64,000 nucleotides of DNA from Bosea vaviloviae. Its GTDB lineage: Bacteria; Pseudomonadota; Alphaproteobacteria; Rhizobiales; Beijerinckiaceae. Positions 32,239 to 41,126 of this stretch are shown here, piece after piece (within the stretch, counting starts at the first letter, position 1; each line of letters opens with the position of its first letter). Location: assembly GCF_001741865.1 (NCBI RefSeq), contig NZ_CP017147.1, positions 3,525,001 to 3,589,000 on the forward strand, written 5' to 3'. Made by a program: the position numbers and the translations under genes. The notes beneath the pieces are model-generated. The model saw only the letters and a program-made list of their open reading frames with translations. It was not told where the DNA came from and made no database searches.

Positions 32239-34194
32239 TCAGCCCCTCAACCGCCACTTCGCAAAGCCCTCGCCGCCATCGCCCGCAGCCTCGGCCTTCA
32301 GCCCCGCGGGCAGCTTTCCGGCGGCAGCCGGCGAGGTGACGAAGGTGGCGTTGACCCCGGCCGGCAAGGGCGCGATCGCCCAGTTGCCATCGGCCTTGGG
32401 ATCGATCGTCTTCTTCTCCAGGATGTAGCGCACGACCACGTCGCGGTTGAGGTCGGGCGCCTCCAGCACCACGGTCGTCCTGGTGCCCGGGAAATTGCCG
32501 CCGCCCGAGGCGCGGTAATTATTGGTGACGACGATGAACTCGGCTGCCTCGTCGATTGGCTTGCCCTGGAAGGCGAGGTCGACGATGCGGTGGGCATCGG
32601 GCGCGACGAGCTTGCCGTCGCCGTCATAGCGCGAGGCCTTGGTGACATCGATGTGATAGGTCACGCCGTCGATCACATCGAAATTGAAGGCCGGGAAACC
32701 CTCGTTGATCAGCGGCTGCTCCTCGGTCCTGGCGGGGTCGATGCGGTTGAAGATGCCGGCCGAGCGCTCCAGCCATTCGCGCACCTGCGCACCGGTGATT
32801 TTCACGATCTGCACCGTGTTCGGGTAGAGATAGATGTCGGCGATGTTCTTGAGCGCCAATGGCCCGGCGGCAATGTCGGTGAAGAAGGCCGGCCCCGCCC
32901 GCCCGCCGGATTTGAACGGCGCGGCGGCCGAGAGGATCGGCAGCGCCTTCATCGGCGTCTGCGCCATCAGCCCCTTGGCATAGGCCGCCTGGGCGTCGGT
33001 GACGATCTGGATCGAGGGATCGTCGGTGACCAGCGCGAAGAAGCTGTTGATCGGGCTCAGGGTCGCGCCCACCGGCTCGCGCATATAGCTCAGCGTCGCC
33101 TCATGGTCGGTCTTCACCGAGGCGAGAATGGCGGCGTCGGTTGCGGCCTTGGGCACGATCTTGCGGTCGGGCGTGCGCTCGTAGATCGGCCGCGGCTCGA
33201 CCTTGAAATCGGCGATCTGCCAGCGCTCGCCGCGCTTTTCGAGATCGAGGTCGATGATGCCGAGATGCGAACCCCAGAAGCCGGGCTGGCAAGCCGGCTT
33301 GCCGTGCAGCGAACCCTTGACGTTGTCGACGCCGGCAATGCCGTCGAAGGCCTTGCCGCCGGGGAAGACCAGATGCTGGTGGCCGGTCAGGACGACGTCG
33401 ATGCCGTCGAGCTTGGCCAGATGCAGCGCCGCATTCTCCTCCATGCCCTTGCGTTCGCCGCCGGCGATGCCGGAATGGCAGAGCGCCACGACGATGTCGG
33501 GCGTGGCCTTCAGCAACTCCGGCAGATGCTTCGTCGCCGCATTGATGATGTCGCCCGCGACCAGCTTGCCGTCGAGATTGGCCTTGTCCCATTGCATGAT
33601 CTGCGGCGGCACGAAGCCGATCACGCCGATCTTGAGGACGTGCTGGGCGCCGGATTCGTCCTCGAAGCTTTGCTCGAACAAGCGCCAGGGATCGACCATC
33701 GGATAGCCGCTGGTCATCTCGATATTGGCGCAGACCAGCGGGAACTCGGCCTTGGCGATGCCGTTGTCGAGGAATTCGAGCCCGTAATTGAACTCGTGAT
33801 TGCCGAAGGTGCCGCAGGTATAGGGCAGGGCGTTCATGGCGGCGAGCATGGGGTGGGTGTCGCCGGCCTTCAGCCCCTTCTTGTAGGCGATGTAGTCGCC
33901 GAGCGATGAACCCTGCAGGAAGTCGCCATTGTCGAACAGCATGCTGTTCTTGACCTCGGCCTGGGCCGCCTTGATCAGGTTCGCGGTCTTGGCAAGGCCG
34001 ACCGTGTCGTCGGCTGCATCGCGGAAATAGTCGTAAGGCACGACATTGACGTGGAGATCGGTCGTCTCGAGCAGGCGCAGTTTCATCCGTGCGGGAGCTT
34101 GGGCGGTGGCGATCGTGGGCAGGGCGGCGCTTGCGGCTATCGCTGCTCCCGCCTTCAGCGTGTCACGGCGGTTGAATTGCGTTTCGCCTGACAT
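32239..34194 (-). CDS. cpdB: 2',3'-cyclic-nucleotide 2'-phosphodiesterase / 3'-nucleotidase, Tat-exported
   Basis: 651 aa. The N-terminus FNRRDTLKAGAAIAASAAL carries twin arginines (R9, R10) and a mild hydrophobic stretch, suggesting Tat export. The metallophosphatase domain has LLETTDLHVNVVPYD (first metal ligands), DNGDFLQGSSLGDY, FGNHEFNYGLEFLD and LTGHQHLVFPG. The C-terminal nucleotide-specificity domain includes NNYRASGGGNFPG. The close match to CpdB in ETTDLH and EVKNSMLFDNGDFLQGS supports this name over plain 5'-nucleotidase. It salvages phosphate and nucleosides from extracellular nucleotides. CAGGAG precedes the ATG. Confidence 0.92.
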   Translation of the reverse strand: MSGETQFNRRDTLKAGAAIAASAALPTIATAQAPARMKLRLLETTDLHVNVVPYDYFRDAADDTVGLAKTANLIKAAQAEVKNSMLFDNGDFLQGSSLGDYIAYKKGLKAGDTHPMLAAMNALPYTCGTFGNHEFNYGLEFLDNGIAKAEFPLVCANIEMTSGYPMVDPWRLFEQSFEDESGAQHVLKIGVIGFVPPQIMQWDKANLDGKLVAGDIINAATKHLPELLKATPDIVVALCHSGIAGGERKGMEENAALHLAKLDGIDVVLTGHQHLVFPGGKAFDGIAGVDNVKGSLHGKPACQPGFWGSHLGIIDLDLEKRGERWQIADFKVEPRPIYERTPDRKIVPKAATDAAILASVKTDHEATLSYMREPVGATLSPINSFFALVTDDPSIQIVTDAQAAYAKGLMAQTPMKALPILSAAAPFKSGGRAGPAFFTDIAAGPLALKNIADIYLYPNTVQIVKITGAQVREWLERSAGIFNRIDPARTEEQPLINEGFPAFNFDVIDGVTYHIDVTKASRYDGDGKLVAPDAHRIVDLAFQGKPIDEAAEFIVVTNNYRASGGGNFPGTRTTVVLEAPDLNRDVVVRYILEKKTIDPKADGNWAIAPLPAGVNATFVTSPAAAGKLPAGLKAEAAGDGGEGFAKWRLRG

Positions 34195-34306
34195 AGCTGG
34201 CTCCTGATCTCGTTGGGCGGACGAGAAGCTAGCATTGCGGCGCTGGCGTGACACGTGGAAGATGACGCTGTTCCGGCCGGAAGGCGGCAATTCGACAAGG
34301 CGCGCG

Positions 34307-34933
34307 ATGATCCTGATTGGCCAGTATGATTCCCCGTTCGTGCGGCGCGTTGCCATTGCATTGAAGCTCTACGGCCTGCCCTTCGAGCATCGGCCCTGGT
34401 CGGTCTTCGGCGACGCCGACAAGATCCGCAGCTATAACCCGTTGACGCGCGTGCCGACGCTGGTTCTGGACGATGGCGCGGTGCTGGTCGACAGCCCGAG
34501 CGCGATCGATTTCCTCGACGGTCTCGTGCCGGCCGAGCGCGCGCTGTTCCCGCGGCAGGAGCCGGCCCGGCATCGCGCTGTGAGGGTCGCGGCGCTCGCC
34601 ATGGGGCTCGCCGACAAGGCCGTCAGCCTGTTCTACGAGCAGCGGCTGCACCGGGAGATCTCGGATCTCTGGGCCGACAGGTGCCGCGTCCAGATCCTCG
34701 CCGTTCTCGGCGTCCTCGAAACCGATCGCGCCGGCCGAGCGGGCGAATACTGGCTCAGTGGCGGGATCGGCCATGCCGATATCGCCGTTGCGGTCGCGCT
34801 GCGTTTTCTGGGCGAGGCGCATCCGGGGCTGGTGTCCTGGGCCGAATACCCAGCGCTCGCCGCCCATGCCGACCGGCACGAAGCCCTGCCGCTGTTCCAG
34901 GAGATCTCCCAGCCCTTCATTCCGCCGTCCTGA
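34307..34933 (+). CDS. Glutathione S-transferase family protein
   Basis: 208 aa. The N-terminal thioredoxin-like domain opens LIGQYDSPFVRRVAIALKLY, where S8 takes the active-site place, then RVPTLVLDDGAVLVDSPSAI with the cis-Pro and the glutathione gamma-glutamyl contact S64 region. The helical C-terminal half has GGIGHADIAVAVALRFL, the conserved hydrophobic staple Asp. It is divergent from cpdB and converges on the MaoC-type gene with six bases between stops. Its substrate is unknown; a stress or detoxification role is the default. AAGG precedes the ATG at 34307. Confidence 0.88.
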   Translation: MILIGQYDSPFVRRVAIALKLYGLPFEHRPWSVFGDADKIRSYNPLTRVPTLVLDDGAVLVDSPSAIDFLDGLVPAERALFPRQEPARHRAVRVAALAMGLADKAVSLFYEQRLHREISDLWADRCRVQILAVLGVLETDRAGRAGEYWLSGGIGHADIAVAVALRFLGEAHPGLVSWAEYPALAAHADRHEALPLFQEISQPFIPPS

Positions 34934-34939
34934 GATGCG

Positions 34940-35800
34940 TCAGCCCGCCCGGCTGACGCCTTCCATGCGCAGGCGCCCGTCCGCGCCTTCCGTCCAGGCC
35001 TTGATCGCGCCATCGGGCAGCCGCCTGGCCTTCACCTTGAAGGGCTCGCCCGCGATCAGGGGGCTGACGCCGCGATAGTCGAACTTGATCGGCTCGCCGG
35101 CCGAGAGCGTCGCGATGATGTTGAGCATCAGCGTCGCCTGGATCGGCCCATGCACGACGAGGCCGGCATAGCCTTCCTCGCTCGTGACATAGGGCAGGTC
35201 GTAATGGATCCGGTGGCTGTTGAAGGTGATCGCCGAATAGCGGAACAGGAAGACCGGGCTCGACGCGACCTCCCAGGCGAGATCGGCGGCTTCCGGCTCG
35301 GCTAGGGCAGGCGTCTCGATTGGGGCGGGCGCAGCCGCCGGATCGCCCGGTTTTGCCGCCTCGCGATAGACGATATCGTGGCGCTCGCGCAGCGCCACGC
35401 CGCGCTCCGTGACGATCTCATGATCGACCGCGACGAAGCAGAGCGGCCCGGTGCGGCCTTCCTTGAAGCTGACATCGGCGATGCTGGAGCGGCGCGTCAC
35501 CAGATCGCCTTCGCACAAGGGGGCCAGCGTCTCGATCGTCCCGCCGGCCCACATCCGGCGCGGCAATGGCACGGGCGGCAGGAATTCGCCCTTGGCGGCG
35601 TGACCGTCGCTGCCGATCGCGTTCATCGGCGAGATCGGCGGCGCCAGGCACCAATGCAGGGCGAGCGGCGCCTCGCCCTCGGGATAGGGCGCCAGATGCG
35701 GCGCGAAGGTCGCGGCGAAGCTTTGCACGAGACGTGGCGTCACGATGTCGGAGGCCTCCATCGACTTGCCGATCCAGGATTTGAGGTGGGTGATGTTCAT
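34940..35800 (-). CDS. MaoC/HTD2-type double-hotdog hydratase (mesaconyl-C4-CoA hydratase-like)
   Basis: 286 aa. The N-terminal half (residues 1-140, MNITHLKSWIGKSMEASDIVTPRLVQSFAATF) is the FAS1-like dehydratase hotdog. The second hotdog contains FRYSAITFNSHRIHYDLPYV, where D-x-x-H-type residues of MaoC hydratases appear as N-S-H-R-I-H-Y-D, followed by YAGLVVHGPIQATLML. This two-hotdog layout is that of mesaconyl-C4-CoA or beta-methylmalyl-CoA-type hydratases. It is the last gene of a CoA-transferase, acyl-CoA dehydrogenase, hydratase set. The ATG at 35800 is chosen since the upstream open frame runs through a repeat. Confidence 0.82.
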   Translation of the reverse strand: MNITHLKSWIGKSMEASDIVTPRLVQSFAATFAPHLAPYPEGEAPLALHWCLAPPISPMNAIGSDGHAAKGEFLPPVPLPRRMWAGGTIETLAPLCEGDLVTRRSSIADVSFKEGRTGPLCFVAVDHEIVTERGVALRERHDIVYREAAKPGDPAAAPAPIETPALAEPEAADLAWEVASSPVFLFRYSAITFNSHRIHYDLPYVTSEEGYAGLVVHGPIQATLMLNIIATLSAGEPIKFDYRGVSPLIAGEPFKVKARRLPDGAIKAWTEGADGRLRMEGVSRAG

Positions 35801-35819
35801 AGCGCGTCCTTGGATGTAT

Positions 35820-35978
35820 GGGCGCGGGGAACCCTCTCCCGTAGGGAGAGGGCAGGGTGAGGGGTCGGCCCTTTGACCAGCCAAGCGACGGTCTCACCGC
35901 GGACGGCTCAAGCCAACGATATCTGGCCTACACCTCACCCCTGCCCCTCTCCTTACAGGAGAGGGGTTCCCCGCGCCC
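35820..35978. repeat. Long inverted repeat, family F
   Basis: Arms at 35820-35864 and 35933-35978 (GGGCGCGGGGAACCCTCTCC and its complement GGAGAGGGGTTCCCCGCGCCC) match over about 45 bases with a few differences; each arm is itself palindromic (CTCTCCCGTAGGGAGAGGG). It fills the gap between the acyl-CoA dehydrogenase and hydratase genes. Confidence 0.85.
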
Positions 35979-35994
35979 TTCCTCAAAACAGGTT

Positions 35995-37152
35995 TCAATA
36001 CGACCTGGGCATGCCCAGCACATGCTCGGCGAGATAAGACAGGATCAGATTGGTCGAGATCGGCGCGACCTGGTAGAGGCGGGTCTCGCGGAACTTGCGC
36101 TCGATGTCGTATTCCTCGGCGAAGCCGAAGCCGCCATGGGTCTGGATACAGGCATTGGCCGCCTCAAAAGAGGCGTCCGCCGCCAGCATCTTGGCCATGT
36201 TGGCTTCCGCCCCGCAGTTTTCGCCAGCCTCATAGAGCCTGACCGCCTCGCGCACCATCAATTCGGCGGCGCGCATATTGGCGTAGGCCCTGGCGATCGG
36301 GAACTGGACGCCCTGGTTCTGGCCGATCGGCCGGCCGAAGACCTGGCGCTCTTTGGCGTAGCCGGAGGCCTTCTCGATGAACCATTTGGCGTCGCCGACG
36401 CATTCGGCGGCGATCAGGATGCGCTCGGCGTTCATGCCCGACAGGATGTAGCGGAAACCCTTGCCCTCCTCGCCGATCAGGTTTTCCGCCGGCACGCGGA
36501 CATTGTCGAAGAACACCTCGGTGGTGGCGTGGTTCATCATCGTGCGGATCGGCCGGATGGTCAGGCCGGCCTTCGAGGCCTCGCGCATGTCGAGCACGAA
36601 GACGGAGAGACCTTCGGTGCGCTTGGCGACCTCCTCGCGCGGCGTGGTGCGGGCGAGCAGCAGCATCAGGTCCGATTGCGCCGCCCGGCTCGTCCAGATC
36701 TTCTGGCCGTTGACGACGTAATGGTCGCCCTCGCGTCGCGCAGTCGTGCGCAGCGACGTCGTGTCGGTGCCGCTCGTCGGTTCGGTGACGCCGAAGGCCT
36801 GCAAGCGCAATTCACCCGAGGCGATCCCAGGCAGATAGCTCTGCTTCTGCCCAAGTGAGCCGTGCCTGAGCAACGTGCCCATGATGTACATCTGCGCATG
36901 GCAGGCGGCGCCGTTGCAGCCCTGGCGCTGGATCTCCTCCATGATCACGGTGGCGGCCGAGAGCGAGAGGCCCGCCCCGCCATACTCCTCCGGGATCAGC
37001 GCCGAGAGAAAGCCACTCTGCGTCAGCGCAGCGACGAACTCTGTCGGATAGGCCATCTCGCGGTCGAGCTTGCGCCAGTATTCGCCGGGAAAGCCGGCGC
37101 AGAGTTTTGCGACGGCGTCGCGGATATCGGTGTGATTGGGAGTGTGTTGCAT
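35995..37152 (-). CDS. Acyl-CoA dehydrogenase family protein
   Basis: 385 aa, normal for the family. LQAFGVTEPTSGTDTTSLRT and VNGQKIWTSRAAQSD are flavin and substrate contacts. The base used by MCAD-type enzymes is missing (RLYQVAPIS), but E243 in ILSGMNAERILIAAECVG sits where isovaleryl-CoA dehydrogenase has its catalytic Glu. A branched or bulky acyl-CoA is therefore plausible. Its gene follows the CoA-transferase (across a family B repeat) and precedes the MaoC-type hydratase, so the three may activate, oxidise and hydrate one acid. The substrate is not known. Confidence 0.88.
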   Translation of the reverse strand: MQHTPNHTDIRDAVAKLCAGFPGEYWRKLDREMAYPTEFVAALTQSGFLSALIPEEYGGAGLSLSAATVIMEEIQRQGCNGAACHAQMYIMGTLLRHGSLGQKQSYLPGIASGELRLQAFGVTEPTSGTDTTSLRTTARREGDHYVVNGQKIWTSRAAQSDLMLLLARTTPREEVAKRTEGLSVFVLDMREASKAGLTIRPIRTMMNHATTEVFFDNVRVPAENLIGEEGKGFRYILSGMNAERILIAAECVGDAKWFIEKASGYAKERQVFGRPIGQNQGVQFPIARAYANMRAAELMVREAVRLYEAGENCGAEANMAKMLAADASFEAANACIQTHGGFGFAEEYDIERKFRETRLYQVAPISTNLILSYLAEHVLGMPRSY

Positions 37153-37195
37153 GGTCTTCGTGGCTCGTCTCGCTGCTGTGTCTGACCAACCTCCG

Positions 37196-37351
37196 CGTCA
37201 TCCCGGACAAGCGGCCCTCGGGTCCGGCCTTCGGCCGGCCCAAGGACGCAGCTCCGCCGCGCCGATCCGGGATCCATCGTAGAGCCAGACCCGTCAAAGG
37301 ATTGGCCCTACGATGGATCCCGGGTCTGCGCTGCGCTTGCCCGGGATGACG
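37196..37351. repeat. Palindromic repeat, family B (copy 2), reaching into a coding region
   Basis: Starts CGTCATCCCGGACAAGCGGC and ends GCCCGGGATGACGG, with GGGATCCATCGTAG / CTACGATGGATCCC inside. The right side supplies the last codons and the TAG stop of the CoA-transferase gene that ends at 37308. Confidence 0.85.
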
Positions 37352-38498
37352 GCGAGGTTCCTGAACCATGCGACGGGCCCCCGAACTCGGCCCTCAACGC
37401 CTCGTCATGCTCGCCGAGCGCCGGCACGCGCCGCATCGCGATGCGCTCGCCATCGACGATTACCGGCGGCGCCAGCACCTCGACGGGGCCAGCCGGCGTC
37501 TCCACCGTCAGCGTGGTCGCCGCAACATGTGTGATCAGGTCTCCGACGCTGGAGACCGTGCCATAGGCGATGGCGTGGCGGTCGAGCGCGGCTGCGACCT
37601 CGGCGAAGGGCCGCGCGCTCAGGATCGCCCCGATCGCCGCATCGAGCGCCTTGCGCTCGCGCACGCGCAGCACATTGCTGGCGTAACGCGGATCGCTCGC
37701 CAGTGCCTCGCTGCCCAGCACCTCGCGCGCCAGGATCTGCCATTCGCGCTCGCTCTGGATCGAGATCAGGATGTTGCCGTCGGCAGTGGCGAAGACGCCA
37801 TAAGGCGCGATCGAGGGATGGGCGAGACCGACGCGCGGCGGCTCGATGCCGCCATAGCGGCGCGTCAGATAAGGCACGTTCATCAGGTCGCCGAGCGTGT
37901 CGAACAGCGAGAGCTGGATCGCCGAGCCCTGGCCGGTCCGCGCCCGCCGCAGCAGGGCTTCCAGGATCGCCGCATAGGCGGCTTGGCCCGTCGCGATGTC
38001 GGCGATCGAGACGCCGATGCGGGAGGGGCCGGAATCCTCGGTTCCGGTGATGGCCGAAAGACCCGATTCCGCCTGCACCAGCAGGTCATAGGCCTTGCGG
38101 CTGTGATGCGGCGTGCCGGGCGCGTAGCCGGAGATGTCGCAGGTTATCAGCTTGGAATAGCGCTGGCGCAATTCGGTCGCGCCCAAGCCCAGACGCGTCG
38201 TCGCGCCGGGCGCGAGGTTCTGGATGAAGACATCGGCTTCAGCCAGCATGGCCTCGACCATGGCGCGGTCGTCCGGCTGCTTCAGGTCGACCCGGCAGGA
38301 TTCTTTGCCGCGATTGATCCAGACGAAATAGGAGGAGAGCCCGCGGGCGTAGTCGTCATAGCCGCGCGCGAAATCGCCCTCGGCCCGCTCCAGCTTGATG
38401 ACGCGCGCCCCCGCATCGGCGAGCTTGCAGGTTGCTGTGGGCACCGCCACCGCCTGCTCCAGCGCCACTACCAGAATTCCATCGAGAGCATTCGTCAT
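37308..38498 (-). CDS. CaiB/BaiF family CoA-transferase (family III)
   Basis: 396 aa. VALEQAVAVPTATCKLADAGARVIKLE is the N-terminal fold of this family, with the aspartate that carries the CoA-ester intermediate in GKESCRVDLKQPDD / YAPGTPHHSRKAYDLLVQAESG (the Asp of KAYDLLVQ is the usual catalytic residue). GVSIADIATGQAAYAAILEALLRR and DGNILISIQSEREWQ continue the pattern. It moves CoA between a carboxylic acid and an acyl-CoA. The final about 14 codons and stop come from a family B repeat, so the native C-terminus has been replaced or extended. First gene of the set with the dehydrogenase and hydratase. Confidence 0.88.
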   Translation of the reverse strand: MTNALDGILVVALEQAVAVPTATCKLADAGARVIKLERAEGDFARGYDDYARGLSSYFVWINRGKESCRVDLKQPDDRAMVEAMLAEADVFIQNLAPGATTRLGLGATELRQRYSKLITCDISGYAPGTPHHSRKAYDLLVQAESGLSAITGTEDSGPSRIGVSIADIATGQAAYAAILEALLRRARTGQGSAIQLSLFDTLGDLMNVPYLTRRYGGIEPPRVGLAHPSIAPYGVFATADGNILISIQSEREWQILAREVLGSEALASDPRYASNVLRVRERKALDAAIGAILSARPFAEVAAALDRHAIAYGTVSSVGDLITHVAATTLTVETPAGPVEVLAPPVIVDGERIAMRRVPALGEHDEALRAEFGGPSHGSGTSPSSRASAAQTRDPS

Positions 38499-38735
38499 CG
38501 TTGAGCCGGCCTGTCTTTGATACGGCCGAAAGCGACCATCTCGACGTCGCAAGTCAAATAGCGTTTTGCGATGGGGACCATAGCGAAAACCGGGCGGGCG
38601 GCGGTGTTCTATAGGTTCTCGCTATGGCCTTCATCGCTTTATCCTACTTGTGGCTTTACCTCGCCCATGCGCCCCTTCGACCTAGGCAACGCGCCGGCAA
38701 GAGCGCGTTCCACGAGGAATTCAGGGAGAAGAAAC

Positions 38736-40040
38736 ATGGTCAGGACGAAGCTGGCGGCTGCGCTGTTTGCGGCAACGGCGCTGCTGGGATTGCCGGCCGC
38801 CGCGCAGGAGAAGCCCAAGGAGCTGGTCGTGGGCATCGCGACCTTCCTGTCGGGGCCGGCCTCGGTGTTCGGCGTACCCGGCAAGGCCGCGGCAGATCTG
38901 TTCTTCGAGGAGATCAACGCCAAGGGCGGCATTTTGGGCGTGCCGGTGAAGCCGGTTTATGTCGATGAGGGCGCCGGCACCAACCAGCTGATCTCCGAAT
39001 ATCGCCGCGTCGTGCAGGATCAGGGCGCGCAAATCATGCTGGGCGCGATCTCGTCGGGCTCCTGCAATGCGCTCGCCCCCGTCGCCGAGGACCTCAAGGT
39101 CGTCAATGTGATGTGGGATTGCGGCACTCAGACCATCTTCGAAGAGGGCAAGTGGAAATACTCGGTCCGCACCCAAGGCCATGCGGGCGCCGAGATGATG
39201 GCGACGCTGCTCTACCTGATGAAGGTGAAGCCCGACTTCAAGACGGTGGCGGTGGTCAACCAGGACTATGCCTGGGGCCGTGAATCCTGGGCCTTGCTCC
39301 AGGCCGGGCTCAAGGCGCTGAAGCCCGATGTGAAGATCGTCGCCGAGCTCTTCCCGAAATTCGGCGCGCCCGATTTCTCGACCGAGATCACCAGGCTTTC
39401 GGCGCTGCGGCCCGATGTCGTGATCTCGACCTCCTGGGGCGGCGATCTCGACACCTTCGTGCAGCAGGCGGCGGCGCGCGGGCTGCTGAAGCAGTCGACC
39501 TTCGTGCTGCCTTTGGCCGAAAGCTCGCTGGAGCGTCTCGGCGCCGTCCTGCCGGAGGGCGTCATCGTCGGCTCGCGCGGCGACCACTATTTCCTGCATC
39601 CGAAATACAAGAACACAGCCGAGATGCAGTCTTTCGTGAAGGCCTACAAGGCCAAGACCGGCGCCTATCCGATCTATCCGACCTTCCATATGAACCAGGC
39701 CGTGACCGGGTTGGTGAAGGCCTATGAGAAGGCCGGAGCCGCGGCTGGCGGCAAATGGCCGAGCAAGGAGCAGGTCATCGCAGCCTTCGAAGGGCTGGAG
39801 TTCAAGTCGCTGACCGGCACCATCACGATCCGCTCCGACCATCAGGGGCTGGAGGACCAGATGCTCGGCACGACCAAGCGCGTGCCGGAATACCCCTTCG
39901 CGGTCTACGACAAGATCGCGCTCTACCCCGGCAAGCTGGTGACCACGCCGCTCGGCGAGAAGTCGCTGGACTGGTTCGCCAAGGTCAAGCCGGAGCTGGT
40001 CAACGACAAGTCGATCGAGACGTTCGACTACGTGAAGTGA
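38736..40040 (+). CDS. LIV-type ABC transporter substrate-binding protein (operon 1)
   Basis: 434 aa. A signal peptide (MVRTKLAAALFAATALLG, cleavage after PAAAQ) leads into a type I periplasmic-binding fold beginning LVVGIATFLSGPASVFGVPG, then AADLFFEEINAKGGILG, the family hallmark. Cysteines in SSGSCNALAP and NVMWDCGTQT could form a disulfide near the ligand site. It delivers an unknown solute, often an amino acid, amide or aromatic acid, to the permeases encoded downstream. AGGGAGAAG precedes the ATG. A family A hairpin separates it from the permease gene. It is divergent from the CoA-transferase gene. Confidence 0.92.
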   Translation: MVRTKLAAALFAATALLGLPAAAQEKPKELVVGIATFLSGPASVFGVPGKAAADLFFEEINAKGGILGVPVKPVYVDEGAGTNQLISEYRRVVQDQGAQIMLGAISSGSCNALAPVAEDLKVVNVMWDCGTQTIFEEGKWKYSVRTQGHAGAEMMATLLYLMKVKPDFKTVAVVNQDYAWGRESWALLQAGLKALKPDVKIVAELFPKFGAPDFSTEITRLSALRPDVVISTSWGGDLDTFVQQAAARGLLKQSTFVLPLAESSLERLGAVLPEGVIVGSRGDHYFLHPKYKNTAEMQSFVKAYKAKTGAYPIYPTFHMNQAVTGLVKAYEKAGAAAGGKWPSKEQVIAAFEGLEFKSLTGTITIRSDHQGLEDQMLGTTKRVPEYPFAVYDKIALYPGKLVTTPLGEKSLDWFAKVKPELVNDKSIETFDYVK

Positions 40041-40062
40041 CGGCCTCGCTCTGAACCCTTCC

Positions 40063-40182
40063 CGTCATTGCGAGCACCCGGGTCTTGCCTTCGGCAAGCC
40101 CGAGTACAGGCTCCGCGAAGCAATCCAGAGGTCTCGCTCGACGCCCCTGGATTGCTTCGTCGCTTTGCTCCTCGCAAAGACG
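40063..40182. repeat. Palindromic repeat, family A, long form (copy 4), inside ABC operon 1
   Basis: CGTCATTGCGAGCACCCGGG at the left and CTCCTCGCAAAGACGG at the right (one mismatch in the closing arm) with CAATCCAGAGG / CCCCTGGATTG inside. It stands between the binding-protein stop (40040) and the first permease start (40221). Confidence 0.85.
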
Positions 40183-40220
40183 GCGAGAGCTTGAATCGAA
40201 AACCCAAGAACGATCCCTAA

Positions 40221-41126
40221 ATGCCTCCAGAAATGATCCTTCTCGCCGCGCTCGACGGCCTGGCCTATGGCTCGCTGATCTTCCTGGTCGCGGTCGGGCT
40301 GTCGCTGATCTTCGGTGTGCTCGGCGTGCTCAACGTCGCCCACGGCTCGTTCTATGCGATCGGCGCTTATGTCGCGGCCTCGGCCGTGCTGGCGGCGGCC
40401 GGGATGGGACTGCCGACCTGGCTGGCCTTCCCCCTGTTCCTGATCTCGGCCGTTCTCGTCGGCGTGGTCGTCGGCGGCACGGTCGAGGCGCTGCTGCTGC
40501 GGCGCATCTACGGCAAGGAGGAGGTGCTGCAGCTCCTCGTCACCTTCGCCGTCTTCATGATCCTGGAGGATGCGCAGAAGGTCGTCTTCGGCACACAGCC
40601 GCTCTTCGCCAATGCGCCGATGAACTGGCTCGGCACCGTCGAGGTCTTCGGCATCTTCTACACCAGCTATCAGCTCATCCTGATCCCGCTGGTGGCGCTT
40701 GTCGTGCTGCTGGGCCTGCGCTGGTTTCTGCGCCGGACGAGTTTCGGGCGCGCCATCATCGCGGTGACGCAGGACCGCGAGGCGGCGATGGCGATGGGCA
40801 TCGACGCGACCCGGATCTACCTCTTCACCTTCATCATCGGCGCGAGCCTGGCGGCACTCGGCGGGGCGCTGTCCTCGGCCACGACCTCGCTGACGCCCGG
40901 CATCGGTTCAGGGATGATCGTGCTATCCTTCGCGGTCGCGGCCACGGCCGGGCTCGGTCGCATCGAGGGCGCGGCGGTGGCGGCGCTGATGATCGGGCTC
41001 GGGCGCTCCGCCGCAGTCTATTTCGCGCCGGAATTCGACGTGCTGATCCCCTATCTCATCATGGTCGTCGTGCTGCTGATCAAGCCGGAAGGCCTCTTCA
41101 CCACCGTGCAGACGAGGAAGGTCTGA
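40221..41126 (+). CDS. LIV-type ABC permease, LivH-like (operon 1)
   Basis: 301 aa and about eight membrane helices. LDGLAYGSLIFLVAVGLSLIFGVLGVLNVAHGSFYAIGAY is the LivH N-terminal signature (GLSLIFGVLGVLNVAHG). The ATPase-coupling loop contains GRAIIAVTQDREAAMAMGID, and the C-terminus LLIKPEGLFTTVQTRKV is typical. It forms the inner-membrane channel with the product of the next gene. Its TGA overlaps the next ATG by one base (TGATG). Confidence 0.93.
   Translation: MPPEMILLAALDGLAYGSLIFLVAVGLSLIFGVLGVLNVAHGSFYAIGAYVAASAVLAAAGMGLPTWLAFPLFLISAVLVGVVVGGTVEALLLRRIYGKEEVLQLLVTFAVFMILEDAQKVVFGTQPLFANAPMNWLGTVEVFGIFYTSYQLILIPLVALVVLLGLRWFLRRTSFGRAIIAVTQDREAAMAMGIDATRIYLFTFIIGASLAALGGALSSATTSLTPGIGSGMIVLSFAVAATAGLGRIEGAAVAALMIGLGRSAAVYFAPEFDVLIPYLIMVVVLLIKPEGLFTTVQTRKV

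Noticed and set aside
32590..33909. 439-codon plus-strand open frame
   Set aside because: Antisense to cpdB, whose metallophosphatase motifs are intact; the plus frame has only shadow composition.
40085..41125. Upstream extension of the LivM-like frame
   Set aside because: Overlaps a repeat and the complete LivH-like gene in another frame; the true start is the ATG overlapping the LivH stop.
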